Shown: positions 20,446 to 31,879, counted from the stretch's first letter. The stretch: 64,000 bases of DNA from Agrocybe praecox (GCA_964017145.1 OZ024841.1:4402001-4466000); one strand, 5' to 3'. Made by a program: numbers and translations. The notes: generated from the sequence alone by a model not told the origin.

Positions 20446-22395
20446 ATGACCGCATCTCCACTCGTAGGTTTCGAGAACCTCTCGATACTCTCGCCTGCAT
20501 TGGGTCTGGAAGCGGAAGCGAATTCGAAGGAAGAGGGCGAGGATGGTGCGGGTACGGGTACGCTCATGGATGTGGATGTGGATGTGGGACACGAAGGCGA
20601 ATATGTTGACGAGGCGGAGGAGGCACGAGCGAAGGGGCACGACCGGAAGAAGAGGCGGTGCGTAGAACGCTAACGAGAAGCCGAACGAGAGGCCCTGCAG
20701 CACACCAGTCCCACTCCTAGTCCATATCAGCAGGACCAGGACCAGGATGGAGCCCTCTCAAGAAACTCAGTCTCGTCGCTGCTTCTGCTTCACCTCTGCC
20801 TTTACCTTCGATGATTCCTTTCACTTCCGCATCCGCGTCGGGTGCTGATGATGATGATGGACCTCGGTCTCAGGCTGATTCTCTACCTATGCCTGGGTGT
20901 GGATTGGCGCCTGAGCACAAGGACGACGACTTTGAGAATATCGAAAAAGAAGAAGCGGAGCTTGAGGATAAGAAAGAGGCTGAGAACAAGGATAACACAG
21001 ATGAGGAGAAGGAAGAAGAGAAGGAAGAAAACCCGGACGAATCAATGGACGAAGACGAAGATGAAGACGAGCAGATCGTATTAGAGCTCGAGATGGAGCT
21101 CGAGATGGCTCATGCACATGAGCTCGAGCGTGAGCTTGAGTTGGAGGAGGAAAAGGGAATGGACAGGGAGGAGGAAGGGGAGGATGTAAGGATGTCGAGC
21201 CCTGGTCCTGGTCCTGGTCCTGGTCTGGCTGTGGAACGTGGGGATAAGGAGGCAGAGGAAGCTGAGGAAGTCTTACAGAAAGAGAAAGAGGAGCATGAGA
21301 AGGGCGAGGATGATACCCCAATGTCGTTGTCGTTGTCGGTGTCGTTTCAAGGTAATGTTTGATCTCTCTATTTCTCTAGGTACTAACTAATGAACGCATA
21401 ATACACCAGGACCTGTGGGCGAAGTTACGTCCGTACCTTGTCTGGAGGCAAGCGAAGGTGAAGCCGAAGCAGCGACGGAACGAGCACCAACCCGCTCGCC
21501 GCCTACCGGCCCACGTTCCCTCCTTACCCCAGCGACGTCACTCCTCCCTTCCAATGTTGCCTCCAATACACCCGCACCCACAGCACCAGCTCCACCTAAA
21601 GCCCCGCGCGCGCTAAAGAATCAGTTCATGAAAGATGGTGTACATCCTTACGCGTGCGGTCAACACCTTTACTCTTATTCAGCGAGGCAGCAGCAGCAGA
21701 TGCACGGTGTGCCTCATCCTCATCCTCCTCATCCTCACCATCATCTTCCACCGAGTACGAACATGTTATCCGCCCCTGGACCTGGACCTAGTGCTACCCC
21801 TATCGTCGGAGCATCGTCATTGTCGTCGTCATCAGCAAACGGCAACGGCAACGGACCGCCAAACGCGAGGTTCTACTCACCCGCTGCTGTTTCTGTATCT
21901 GCTTCTTCTGATCGTGGACGCGATACGACCAGGGACAGAGAGCGCGATAGGGATAGAGATTGAGATAGAGGCAGAGATAGGCTAGCTTGGCGCGATAGAG
22001 ATAGGGGTAAGGGACCTTACAGACAAAGGACGCGGACGCGTTCTCATACCCGCTCACTTTCTGGCTCTCGGTCGCAATCTCGATCTCGATCTCGGTCTCG
22101 TAGTCGTCCTCATGAACGGCACGGGAGTAGGAGCAGGAGTAAAAGTAAAGGAAAACCCCACCGTCGTCGGGATTCAGGTTCGCGTTCGCGGTCGAGGGAT
22201 TGTCGGGATCGGGATATGAATACCAGACGCTATTGGCCCCCTTCGGAACACGATCGACGGTTCTCGTCTTCTTCTATTATGACTCCTTTCGTGCGTGGTG
22301 GAGTGCCTGGGCCTGGGCTTGGTAGACACGGTGCTGGACCTACTGGTGCTGGGGCGCGTGGAGGAGGCGGAGGGGGTGCGGGTGAGTGGTACTAA
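20446..22395 (+). pseudogene. RS copy A: acidic / Pro-His / Arg-Ser-rich gene
   Basis: This is the most complete member of a five-copy family of low-complexity proteins. The parts in order are: a frame ending DRKKRRCVER (20446-20673); a strongly acidic region (20811-21351) of Glu/Asp runs; a 58-base intron (21352-21409, GTAATG donor, TACTAAC branch motif, CCAG acceptor) that joins FQ-G-PVGE in frame; a Pro/Ala/His-rich part with FMKDGVHPY and SYSARQQQQMHGVP; and an Arg-Asp and Arg-Ser tail ending NTRRYWPPSEHDRRFSSSS, then a Gly-rich end GEWY. One TGA (21961-21963) interrupts the RD run where CGA is expected; the frame is otherwise open to TAA at 22393. The join between the first two frames is unresolved. 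RS tails usually mean nuclear or splicing-related proteins, but this is inference. It may be a decaying copy or have unrecognised introns. Confidence 0.6.
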
Positions 22396-22545
22396 TTTCT
22401 ACTCGTGCTTGTGCTGGTGGGGTGTTTTGTTGTTTTGTTTTAAGTATATCGTTATTATTTTCTTCTTTTCTTTCGACTTTCGACGTTCCGTTTCTTCTCT
22501 TATTCCTCTCTTATTTTCTTTCATCGCTTTCTTTTCTTATTATAC

Positions 22546-22576
<31 letters not shown>

Positions 22577-23367
22577 GGACTTTTTTCTCTTCTTCGATTC
22601 TTCTCTTCATTTCTCATCGTCGATTTCCTTCCTCCTTTTTCTCTTTGCATTTTGTTTAGTTTCCTTTATTTTCCTTTCGCGTCCCAGGCTACGTACATTA
22701 TCCGCTATCCATTACAAGGTTCCAAGTTCCTGCTTACTTACTTCATTACTTATTTACTTGCTCACTGCGTTTGTGGAATTTCATACTATGTTTTTTCTCT
22801 CGGCTTCGCTGACCAGTGATTGTTGTGTTCGGTTCGTGTGGATATGGATATGGATGGATATGGATGGCAATGGCAGTGTCAATGGCAGTGTCGAGTCGGG
22901 AATCGGGATTAATGACTTTCTCTGACTTGATAAATACTTGGGCGCTCAAGCGCTCATGGGTCATAGTGGATAGCCCGGCATCTCAATCAAGCGCAGGCAG
23001 CCGGCTCTGGGGTAGCCCGAAGATTATACGACATTACTTGACAATTTGATTGTATGATAATAGGATCAATATTATACACTGTGAGTGATACTGAAGAAAT
23101 ACAATTCGGAACCTGGACGAGGAGGGTGGTTGTAGATGCGTTGCTTTTTTGGCTTCCTGAATTCCCTTAAAGAGGCATCCTTAATGATCCCAAACGTCTT
23201 GTGGCAAAGAGATTCTAATGTTTGTTATTACTGATACTGATAATTGAACGCCCGCTATTCAGAACCCGTTTATCCCAGACTTCTGTTTACGTGATGAAAG
23301 ATATTAATTACACACGTCTTCTTTTAATTTTTTGTGTAAAACTGGCGCAAAATTGAGATATAATTGT
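22396..23367. repeat. RS 3' region and spacer of unit A
   Basis: This pyrimidine-rich 3' region (tttcaactttcgacgttccg-like, then tcgcgtcccaggctacgtacat, then acttcattacttatttacttgctcac) is conserved after RS copies A-D, better than parts of the coding region. A (TC)n run sits at 22550-22576. 22960-23040 carries the spacer motif tctcaatcaagcgcaggcagccgg, also present at 17660 and 38820. Confidence 0.75.
22550..22576. repeat. (TC)n microsatellite
   Basis: An uninterrupted TC dinucleotide run of about 13 units. The corresponding positions in copies B, C and D (about 30000, 37955, 43770) have shorter TC runs. Confidence 0.95.
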
Positions 23368-23480
23368 GGGCATTCCATACTTGGCATCCCCGATGCCTGA
23401 TGAATTTAAACCCCGCAAAGCTGCTACCCCATCGTATCGGTACGGTACTAACGTTGAACTAAACACCAATCCCTTCTTAC
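23368..23480 (+). promoter_or_regulatory. conserved upstream block of unit F-box gene A
   Basis: A roughly 105-base block, ccatacttggcatcccc... followed by aatttaaaccccg and ending at the start codon, is nearly the same before F-box copies A (23368), B (31778), C (39387) and D (45440). It has a conserved aacgttgaac motif 25-35 bases before the ATG. It is the likely core promoter and leader of the family. Confidence 0.6.
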
Positions 23481-25127
23481 ATGTCTTCCGCCTCACCAAT
23501 ATCAAACGTCGGGGACGACATTTTATGGAATATATTCAATCTTATAGCGTTTGCACGGCCAGAACTCCTTCGCGGAAAACATGAACATTCCCTCACAACG
23601 ATAAGAAAATCTTCGCATGTCTGTCTCCGCTGGAGACACTTGATCCTGGAGTCGTCTTCACTGTGGGGAGGGATGATTGATATGACCATTATAGGTCGAA
23701 GTTCTGAAGAGTGGGGCACTCTGATCATGAGCAGGGCCAAAGAGGCACCCTTACGCGTATACGGCGAAGTTAACGGGAAATACGAAGCGACACGGCGGTT
23801 TTTCAATGCTCTGCTGCCCAGTAACTGGCATCAGATTACGGAGCTTGACGTCTGGGTACTCGCTATCGAGAGATTTGATCGTCAAATCTGGAGCGTGTTT
23901 TGGGAACGACCCGCCGTAAACCTCGAGCACTTGTCGGTCGGAATACCTCAGCCACCCCCAAGTTCGTTTAGGCCGCTAAACGCAGACCAAGAAGGTCGTC
24001 TCCTTTTCAGCGATTGTGCGCCCAAATTGAGGATATTCAATTTTCCGGAGCTCAACATTCCATCCGAGGCATCGTGGACACATGGGTTGCGTGAACTCAC
24101 ACTCTGTGCACACCTTTCTCCCTCTCAAGTGGTCGAGATTGTGTCTCGAGCTCAGCATTTGGAAAGTCTACATATTCAGAAGCCCAATTTCTGTAATCAC
24201 ACCTCCACATCTATTTCTCCCCAGTTAAGGAAAATTAGCCTTCCTTGTCTTCGCCAGCTCTATATCCGCTCAACACTACAAACTTCTTTGGTTTTGTTAT
24301 CTCTGATTTCATTTCCGGGAGATGCCCTCCGCGACATGGAAGTAATTTCCCGAGACTTCAGAGCCCCTGCCCGTCTTGAAGACATCGAATCATTTATCCT
24401 CATCATCCCTATATATGTCCAACGATTTCTCGCGTTTAATGATGTAACATGGTTCGGCATCGTAATGTACGACACAACGGTGGACCTTTCACTCCAACCT
24501 CGCGAAATTAATTACGACTTCGACTATTCATATCCAGCGCCTCGACTTCGTATTCGATTCGACGCTGAGACATCCCCTTCAACTTCAACGTCTCATTCGC
24601 GGCTCGTGAGAGCCCTTACGGCCTGCCCTCTTGCATCTGTGAAAACGCTATCACTCTCAATATCTGACTCGGCCTCTTCTTTGATTACTGCGGAACCCGA
24701 TTTGCACACACTCCTTTCATCCTTCTCCGGGGTTGAAACACTAATTATCGAAGATCAATCGCTTCAAAACCTCAATGCCGTGGATACTTTCGACCCTTGG
24801 GTATTCCCATTTCTCAAGAAATTGCAACTGGGATCCATGATGCAAACTTGTTTCCGCCCGGAATATTTTGATGATTTGAAACTTTTTCTATCACGCAAGC
24901 TCGATATCGGCCAGCCCGTACCAGTTCTAGACATATCAGAAATGGGACGGTGCCAGCAGGAACAAGATTGGAGCTTCCTTGACACTATTGACCGTCTTAA
25001 AGTCGTATATAAATCCGAGGTAGTGGGGGAAGTTCGGGAATATGTTTGCGGCACTGGTTCTCCAGAGATATTGAACTTCTCTCTATCCTTAGCAACGTGT
25101 CCTTTACATACTAAATGTCGTACATAA
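23481..25127 (+). CDS. F-box protein, unit copy A (intact)
   Basis: A single exon, 548 residues, the only uninterrupted member of the four-unit array. Residues 11-62 carry the F-box (GDDILWNIFNLIA, HVCLRWRHLILESSSLWG), expected to bind Skp1. Then come a segment SRAKEAPLRVYGEV, leucine-rich stretches spaced through residues 150-480 (GLRELTLCAHLS, LPCLRQLYIRS, VKTLSLSISD, FLKKLQLGSM), and the conserved end DWSFLDTIDRLKVVYK to EYVCGTGSPEILNFSLSLAT. It is the same length class as the paralogues, and the start lies in the conserved upstream block. Its last residues differ (CPLHTKCRT) from those of B and C because of a small 3' change. The likely role is substrate recognition in an SCF ubiquitin ligase. 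The target is unknown, and the divergence among copies suggests that the target side evolves fast. Confidence 0.88.
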   Translation: MSSASPISNVGDDILWNIFNLIAFARPELLRGKHEHSLTTIRKSSHVCLRWRHLILESSSLWGGMIDMTIIGRSSEEWGTLIMSRAKEAPLRVYGEVNGKYEATRRFFNALLPSNWHQITELDVWVLAIERFDRQIWSVFWERPAVNLEHLSVGIPQPPPSSFRPLNADQEGRLLFSDCAPKLRIFNFPELNIPSEASWTHGLRELTLCAHLSPSQVVEIVSRAQHLESLHIQKPNFCNHTSTSISPQLRKISLPCLRQLYIRSTLQTSLVLLSLISFPGDALRDMEVISRDFRAPARLEDIESFILIIPIYVQRFLAFNDVTWFGIVMYDTTVDLSLQPREINYDFDYSYPAPRLRIRFDAETSPSTSTSHSRLVRALTACPLASVKTLSLSISDSASSLITAEPDLHTLLSSFSGVETLIIEDQSLQNLNAVDTFDPWVFPFLKKLQLGSMMQTCFRPEYFDDLKLFLSRKLDIGQPVPVLDISEMGRCQQEQDWSFLDTIDRLKVVYKSEVVGEVREYVCGTGSPEILNFSLSLATCPLHTKCRT

Positions 25128-25559
25128 ATTTGAGTAGTCTGGCTTCTGTAGCTTTACGAGGAAGTGGTTCTATGAAAAGTCACTTTGCGCCTACAATTAT
25201 ACTGAGAATATTTGAGCGATTTGCTGCAAGAAACAAGTCTGAACATAAGTGTATTCCTCCCATATTTAAATTTATTTGTGGTTTTGCTTAATCTATACCC
25301 TGGTTTGTTCGCCAAAAAGCATACGCTACGAGTAACGCAAAGTACGATCAATGGCCCGGCTCATAGCCTTTTATCGATAGGCAGAGTCTACAGACAGTGT
25401 AAGACGGTGGAGTACATACGCGATCAAATCCGGGTTCAACAGATGTACTACTACTTACTACCAGGGAAATTTCCACCGTTTATGTATCACCAAACCCTTA
25501 TTCCAGATGGTATGGTATGTGGTTGATGGGCGCTTATTAATTGAATATCCTTTGAGAAC
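25128..25559. repeat. unit 3' block and dispersed repeat
   Basis: 25165-25385 is the block that follows every unit F-box gene (aaaagtcactttgcgcctacaattatactgag, tcgataggcagagtcta). 25405-25560 (ggttcaacagatgtactactac, ccagatggtat) is repeated at 48880-49030. No gene is seen. Confidence 0.75.
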
Positions 25560-25925
25560 TGATAAAGGGACGTACCTGCTTGAACAGTCAAGCTCAAGAC
25601 GAACACGAAAACAAAGGTGAATATTGAGAAAAAACATCTTTTTGTAGACGACCGGTTCCGAAAGAGTGGGAGTCAAGAAATGGACAGAGGTGGAAGGTGA
25701 AGAGAACGAGGAGATAATGAGATTTTTGAACGCAGAGAAGGGAGAGAGAAAGGAAGGAAAATAGAAGGGGAACCCGGTCCCGGGAGGAACGTGAAAGAGG
25801 GAGAAAGAGAACCATGTTGATGATTCCATTTGTTATATGCCTTCCATTGAGCGTGCCGCGCGCCGAAGGTACATACAGTAAGCCAGCGACGTGACAAAAA
25901 ATATCGAGCGAAGATGAGTTATGTG
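25560..25925 (-). pseudogene. secreted-protein gene remnant (exon 1 and promoter)
   Basis: Nearly identical to the first exon and upstream region of the intact gene at 62346-63254. The signal-peptide exon (25576-25637) is 62 rather than 61 bases because one A has been gained in the gagaaaaaacat stretch, so the signal peptide is out of frame from codon 4. The donor gtacgt is kept, but exons 2-5 are absent: the sequence passes directly into the repeat at 25405-25560. The upstream 280 bases match 63255-63540. Confidence 0.8.
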
Positions 25926-26607
25926 AAGGATTTTCAGTTACGCGTCGTATAAGTTGTAATCATTCCCCTGTCTGAACGCTGGGTCTTCGTGAACGATGGG
26001 ACGGCTGATTGATAGAGATGCGAGGCAGATGGAGAAGCGGGAAGTAGGTATCTTCCAAACTGAGACTCTGGATAGGCGGCGTTCCAAGTATAAGTGATTA
26101 TCGATGCGTCCAGAGAACCAATTGCTGAGAGTTGGAATGATGGTGTGAACAGTCGGGGAAAAGTTGAATTTCCTGACAAGGAAAGAGAGCGCAGATCTCA
26201 TCAAGAACCAGCGCGACTAGTGAACGAGGGAGGAGGGAAATAATAAATTTGAGGAAAGAAGAACTTGCAGGCGTTCCGTCCACTTGAATAACCTAAGACA
26301 ATAGAAACCACGTATAGAGATCCCACAGAAAACAAACATTTTTGTTAGGTGGAACTATGTTGGAACTATGTCTTGAAAATCCGATGACTCGAGAAATTGA
26401 TGATTCGCTCGTGCTGTAAGGTCTATTCGTGTTGGACAGAACCACGCGAACAAATATGCACGAGATGATAGTGGTCTTGCGAAACAGTGCCTGATCCGGC
26501 GGGATGACCACGAGGAAAAATCGAGCGAGGCCGGTTCGCGAACATCAATTTTATTTAAAGAAAACCGAACTTTGTACTTAATTGGTAACAGCTTCCGTGC
26601 CCAGCCA
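25926..26607. repeat. segment duplicated at 34890-35420
   Basis: From about 26050 to 26607 this matches 34880-35420 with small indels (gagaaccaattgctgagagttgg, tgatccggcgggatgaccacgagg, ggtaacagcttccg). Minus-strand frames here are interrupted and show no domain. In unit B the match is interrupted by the inserted element at 26617-27415. Confidence 0.75.
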
Positions 26608-26616
26608 CTATCTGCC

Positions 26617-27415
26617 GGACAGTCAGTCCGCCCAAAGTTTTGTCAGCATTTCCACGGATTCGAAGCTGAATTTTGACAGAAGCCGTCATAGGAGCCGCGT
26701 CGGCCATCGATCAGAAGGTCTCAAATGCCGAGCGCTGTTCTTCTTTGCCGGTACATTGAAATCTCACCAAGTTGAATCGCAAAAGTCAGTGGCCATCATG
26801 TTTTGACGAATTGTAGAGGCTATTCGGAGAAAAGAAGTTTCTTTTTGTACCTAATGTTGCACAGATTTTTAAGTGATGTATGTCATCACTCAAAATGTCA
26901 TATTTATTAAATTTTTGCAACTTTGAAATTTGATATTAAAAAAGATGAATGAGTGAAGGAGGTTCGAACTATAGGCTTCATGGAGTCAAAAGGGCGCAAT
27001 TATTTAGACAACTTACCCACTATACCAAGCAGACATTGACAGTTTCTGAAATGGGAGGAATTTAAGGCATATCCGCCATGCTTCTGTTTCGCAAAATTTA
27101 ATTTATTTCAGGGTACTCAAGGGGGTACGGTGCTAAATTCTTTGTAGAAAATACATAGGATAGTCTTTGAATAAATTTGGGACATATTTGAGCGGGAATA
27201 TGTATTATAGCTCGGCCTATGTCTTTTTTCTAGACCCTCATTGTTGACAGATACGCTTAGGGGCCCTGATGGGCCTTAGTAGGCGGAGTACGAACTATGT
27301 TGACATGCCGTGACATGCCGTTATGAATTCCTGACGTGACTTCCCTGTCAAGAAGGAAAGAAGCATGGAAATGAGCGTGGAAATGCTGACAAAACTTTGG
27401 GCGGACTGACTCTTC
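26617..27415. mobile_element. 799-bp MULE-like non-autonomous element
   Basis: The ends carry a perfect 36-base terminal inverted repeat (26621-26656 and 27376-27411, beginning AGTCAGTCCGCCCAAAG), plus four less conserved outer bases on each side. The element is flanked by a perfect 9-base direct repeat, ctatctgcc, at 26608-26616 and 27416-27424. The paralogous site between units B and C (about 35430, gtctgactagtttggttcg) lacks the element. A 9-base target duplication is typical of Mutator-like elements. There is no transposase frame inside, so it would move only in trans. The interior is AT-rich. Confidence 0.88.
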
Positions 27416-27424
27416 CTATCTGCC

Positions 27425-29845
27425 TAGTTTGGTTCGTTGTTGGTCAGACTTAATCTTACTTTACACGAGCGTTTCCCCTTTCTTGCACATCTTTTCTCTT
27501 TTCTCTTTTCTCTTTTCTCTCTTATCTTTCCTTGGATTTCAATAATTCACCTTTCTGATGTTTCTCCTTTGATTTCAATGCTTTTCGTCACTCTATTTCT
27601 CGTCGTTTGATTGTCACATTTCAGCTCACTCTAGTTCGTTTATTCACATCGTTCGGAATGCCGCTATTGTTTTCTCCACAACGAGCCTGTTTCAACTTTC
27701 ATTCTTTCTATCTTGTGTCTTGCCAACAACGACAACGAGGATGATGATCTCGGTGTGCGGCGTGGTCGTGGTGTAGATGTGGACTTTTTGTATCGCACTT
27801 TGCATATCCATAGGAATGGGCTGCAGTTGGATGTGCGGCGGTCTGAATCCGCATCCCCGACGACGACGTTTACGCATGTGATGGATATGGATGAGGAGAG
27901 GATCCCCTTGACGGTGAAGATGCGGAAGCGGTGGGGCTTGGGCTCGGGCTTGTAGGAGGTGCTGCTGCTGCTGAAGGTGAAGGTGCTGAAAATGGAAATC
28001 CTGCTCCTGCTCCTGCTCCTGCACGGGTCGGGCTGGGTATTCGGTTTGAGGAAGGTCCTGGTCCTGGTCTTGCTGTTCTGGGTGAGTTTTTTTCCCATTT
28101 TTTCTTTCCTAATCCTATCCTATATATGTAGGTTCCTCAACTTCAATGTCGGCGGCAGAGGAGGCGATGCGCAGAACGCCAACGAGAAGTCACCAAAGCC
28201 AGGCTCTATCAGCAGGAACAGGATCTGGAGCTGCATGGAGCCCTCTCAAGACGCTCAGTCTCGTCGCTGCTCCTGCTTCGCCTTTGCCGGTACCTTTTCC
28301 TTCGATGGTTCCGTTGGCTCTTACCTCTACTTCTACGTCCATTTCGGGTGCTGATGCTGATGATGATGGCCCTCCGTCTCCGCCTGTGCCTGTGCCTGCA
28401 TCTACGCCGCGGGTTGTTGTTTTTGAAGATGTTGTTGGTCTTGATGTTGGTCTTGATTTTGGTGGTGAGGTTGTTCCTGGGGATGGAGATGGAGAGGAAG
28501 GAGGGGGTGTAAGGATGTCGAGTCCTGTCCTGGTTCTTGTGTTGCTGTGGAATGTGGGGATAAGGAAGCGGAGGAAGCGGTGGGGTTTTAGATAAAGAGA
28601 ACGAGGAGCATGAACATAAGCGCGAGAAGGGCGAGGATGATAACCCAATGTCGTCGTTCTCGTTTCAAGGTAATGTTTTATCTCTCTATTTATTTAGGTA
28701 CTGACTAATGAACAGATAGCATTAGCACCTGCGAGGGAGATTACATCTGTACCGCGTCTGGCGACAAGCGAAGCAGAAGCAGCGACGGAACGAGCACCAT
28801 CCGCAGAACCAACACCAACGACGGAACTATCTGCAGAACCAGCGCCATCGCCATCGCCATCACCATCGGCACCGATAAAAGTGAAGCTGACACTGAAAGA
28901 CTTTGCGGTGCGCCGGAAGATGATGCGCGAGGGGTTGGCTTTGTGGAAAAGTCCGAGGAGAAGGTGGTGGAGACGAAAGAGGCCAAGATGGAGCTGCTAG
29001 TCGAGCCAGTCGTTTTTCCTGCTGAGATAGCACCAACGACGTCATCAATATCGACATCAACACGCGAAGATGGCGAGATCGAGTCTGTTGCGGTATCTGT
29101 CAAACGCACCCGATCCTCAGCACCCCAAGTGAACCCGATCCCGCTCGTGAGAAGGATCCACTACCTTTTTGGGGCATGGCGGGCGGCGCACTCTGTTGTG
29201 GTGCCTGGTTTGGGCAGCTTCATGGCCGAACCCTCCTTCCTCCTCTCCCACCACAACGACCCGCCTCCTTTCCCCAGCGACGCCACTCCTCTTTTCCAAT
29301 GCTTCCTCTGATACACCTGCACCTGCACCCACAGCACCAGCTCCGCCTACGGCCCCCCGGGCGCTAAGCGCTAAGCAATCAGTTTATGAAAGACGGTGTA
29401 CATCCTTACGGACAACACCCATATTCTTATTCAGCGAGGCAGCAGCAGCAGATGCATGGTGTGCCTCATCATCCTCACCACCAGCATCAACATCATCTTC
29501 CCCCGAGTACGAACACGTTATCCGCTCCTGGACCTGGACCTAGTATTACCCCTGTCGTTGGAGCAGGAGTAAGAGTAAAGGAAAACCCCACACGCGCACG
29601 CGTAGTCGGGATTCACACCTGCGTTCGCGGTCGAGGGGTTATCTGGATCGGGATATGAATATTTGAATACCAGACGTTATTGGCCCCCCTCTGAACGAGA
29701 TCGACGGTTCTCGTCTTCTTCTATTGTGGGACCTTTCGTGCGTGGCGGGGTGCCTGGACCTGGACCTGGTCGACGTGGTGCTGGACCTCCTGGTGCTGGG
29801 GAGCGTGGCGGAGGGGGAGGGGGCGCTGGAGGGTGGTATTTCTAA
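27425..29845 (+). pseudogene. RS copy B
   Basis: Homologous to copies A and C. The leader holds repeats of tttctctt (27490-27525). The first recognisable frame (27713, CLANNDNEDDDLGVRRGRG) stops early at 27955, whereas copy C continues. The acidic part is shortened and broken (frame ends at 28595), and an in-frame intron equivalent lies near 28674-28728. A conserved motif KLTLKDFAVRRKMMREG (about 28870-28925) is followed by a frame change. The KDGVHPYGQHPYSYSARQQQQMHGVP segment is present, but the Arg-Ser tail is largely deleted before NTRRYWPPSERDRRFSSSS. It ends near GGWYF at 29845. Multiple frame breaks make it a pseudogene or, less likely, a gene with introns I cannot see. Confidence 0.6.
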
Positions 29846-31777
29846 TCGCGCTTGTGCTTGTGGGGTGTTTTGTTTTGTTTTGATTATATCGTTATTATTT
29901 TTTCTTTTCTTTCAACTTTCGATGTTCCGTTTCTCTCTGATTTTTCAAATTTCATCTCTTTCGATATTGATATTCCTTTTTTTTTTCGTATTATACCTCT
30001 CTCTCCTCTCGGACTTTTTTCCCCCTCTCTTCTTCGATTCTTCTCTTCATTTCGCATCGTCCTTTCTCTCGCTTCCGTTTCCGTTTCTTTTCCGTTTCTT
30101 TTCCTTTCGCGTCCCAGGCTACGTACATACGTTATCTGCTATCCATTACAGGATTCCAAGTTCCCGCTTACTTACTTCATTACTTATTTACTTGCTCACA
30201 GCGCTTTTTGGAATTGCATACTATGTTTTCTCTCTCGGCTTCGCTCAGGCTGGCTTGTCATCGTTGTGATCGTCAACATTGTGTTCAGTTCGTGTGGATA
30301 CGAATATGGCTGTCAGTGTCGGGTCGAATCGGGAGTAAGTAGTTACTTTCCTTGACTTGGCTTGGCTTAGTATGTACTTGGGCGCTTCATGCTTCAAGTT
30401 GAGGAATGAACGAACGAACGGTATATATACCTACCTTGAATAATTCGAACGAACGAACGAACGTTGGTCCAGGATGGTCTTTCCTTACTCTTACTCACTC
30501 CTCTTATGGTATGTAGTATAGTGCCTCAGTCCCTTCTGAGCTTGAGCCGCTTGAGCTTGAAGCAAGGTATTCGCCACGCTTCGATGCGCATCGATTCGAT
30601 TCGGTAGGGGGGTGGGTAGGTCAATATGTTCAATCGAACGTGTGATAGAAACAGATAGAAAAAATGTGAACCCATACTGAGTTGAAGACGTAGGACGAAC
30701 AAAAAGCCATCGTCGTAAGATGGATGGATGGGAAAAAGAGGCGTCATTTTGGATAAGGCTGTCTGTGTTTTTCGTGTGAATATGGATATGGATTAATGGA
30801 TTTCAATGTCATTTTCGAGGTTGGGATTGATATTAAATGCTTACTCGCTTACTTACTTTGACTTGGGCGCTTAAGGAACAGTGATATATATGATAACCCC
30901 GAATAAAATTTGAGCGGTGGGTCATGGTGGTGTGTGCTAGGGAAGAAGTTGATAACTAAGATTTCTTCGAAGTCCTAATCACTGATACTAATTGGCAAAT
31001 AAGTTGGAACTCAAACTCGAACTTGGAGGGAAGGAAGGAAGTTGTTGTTTGTGGCCAGGAGAATATGGGGGTCCCAAACCTGCATATTGAGCGGGTAAAA
31101 ACTTGGAAGCGAACTTACTCGAGCTTGAAGCTTGAAGAACTGTCAGCTCCGACTCCCGAGTCAACAAGCGCGAATTTCAATTTCGCCCCCAGAGCCTCGC
31201 GAGTCGCTGGGGAAGCGCTGATAGCTTAAAGTTCAGTGGGTAATAGAAAGCAGGAAGGAATCCATGGGAACTAGAGTATGCCCTCTAGAGAAAAGAAAAC
31301 AGTTTTGGGCCAATATGAATGCATGTGCACTGAGGGGCATGGGACGATTACTGGAATTAACTTGAAAAAGAACTTTGAAAACTTCTATAATGGAGAAGAG
31401 TCGAACTATGCAGCGAAAGATACCATATTATAATCGAGGCAAATGGATCTACGGTACAAGTCATGCGCCTCGCTTTGCTCCGGCACCAAAAATAAAGAAA
31501 GGCAGAGATGACACTGAAGCGTAATAATATTTGGAAAATAGTTACAAATTTGGTGAGATAAAAGGGAGAGATAGAGGACCAAGGATGGAATATGGCGAGA
31601 GCAATAAAAATATGTCATCAAAATGAGAAAATGAGTGAAAAGAACAATAAGATTTACAAAAAGAAGGGCGAAAAGAAACAGGTACATACGAACTTGCGCA
31701 TCTGCTTAATAGTATAGTAATTCTTATCATCCCGAGATTTCGAGCCCGAAACGATCTCCACTTACAATATCGGACAT
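29846..31777. repeat. RS 3' region and spacer of unit B (shared with D)
   Basis: 29850-30250 is the conserved RS 3' region. 30280-31780 is shared with 44030-45440 of unit D (gagcttgaagcaaggtatt, gtgaacccatactga, gggaactagagtatgccct). At 30405-30465 it contains GAAC tetranucleotide runs. Units A and C have a different, shorter spacer. No gene is seen. Confidence 0.75.
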
Positions 31778-31879
31778 TCCCATACTTGGCATCCTTGATT
31801 TCTCACGAATTTAAACCCCGTCGAGGTGACAGCCCATCGTAGGTACTAACGTTGAACTTAACGCCAATTCCGTGCTTAC

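Noticed and set aside
20887..21321. Long Pro/His/Leu frames antisense to RS copy A
   Set aside because: Artefacts of strongly biased Glu/Asp codons read on the other strand; similar frames occur opposite copies B and C.
22295..22925. Phe/Leu/Ser-rich frames downstream of RS copies (also near 29852, 37764, 43632)
   Set aside because: They are translations of the pyrimidine-rich 3' region, not membrane proteins; the frames differ among copies.
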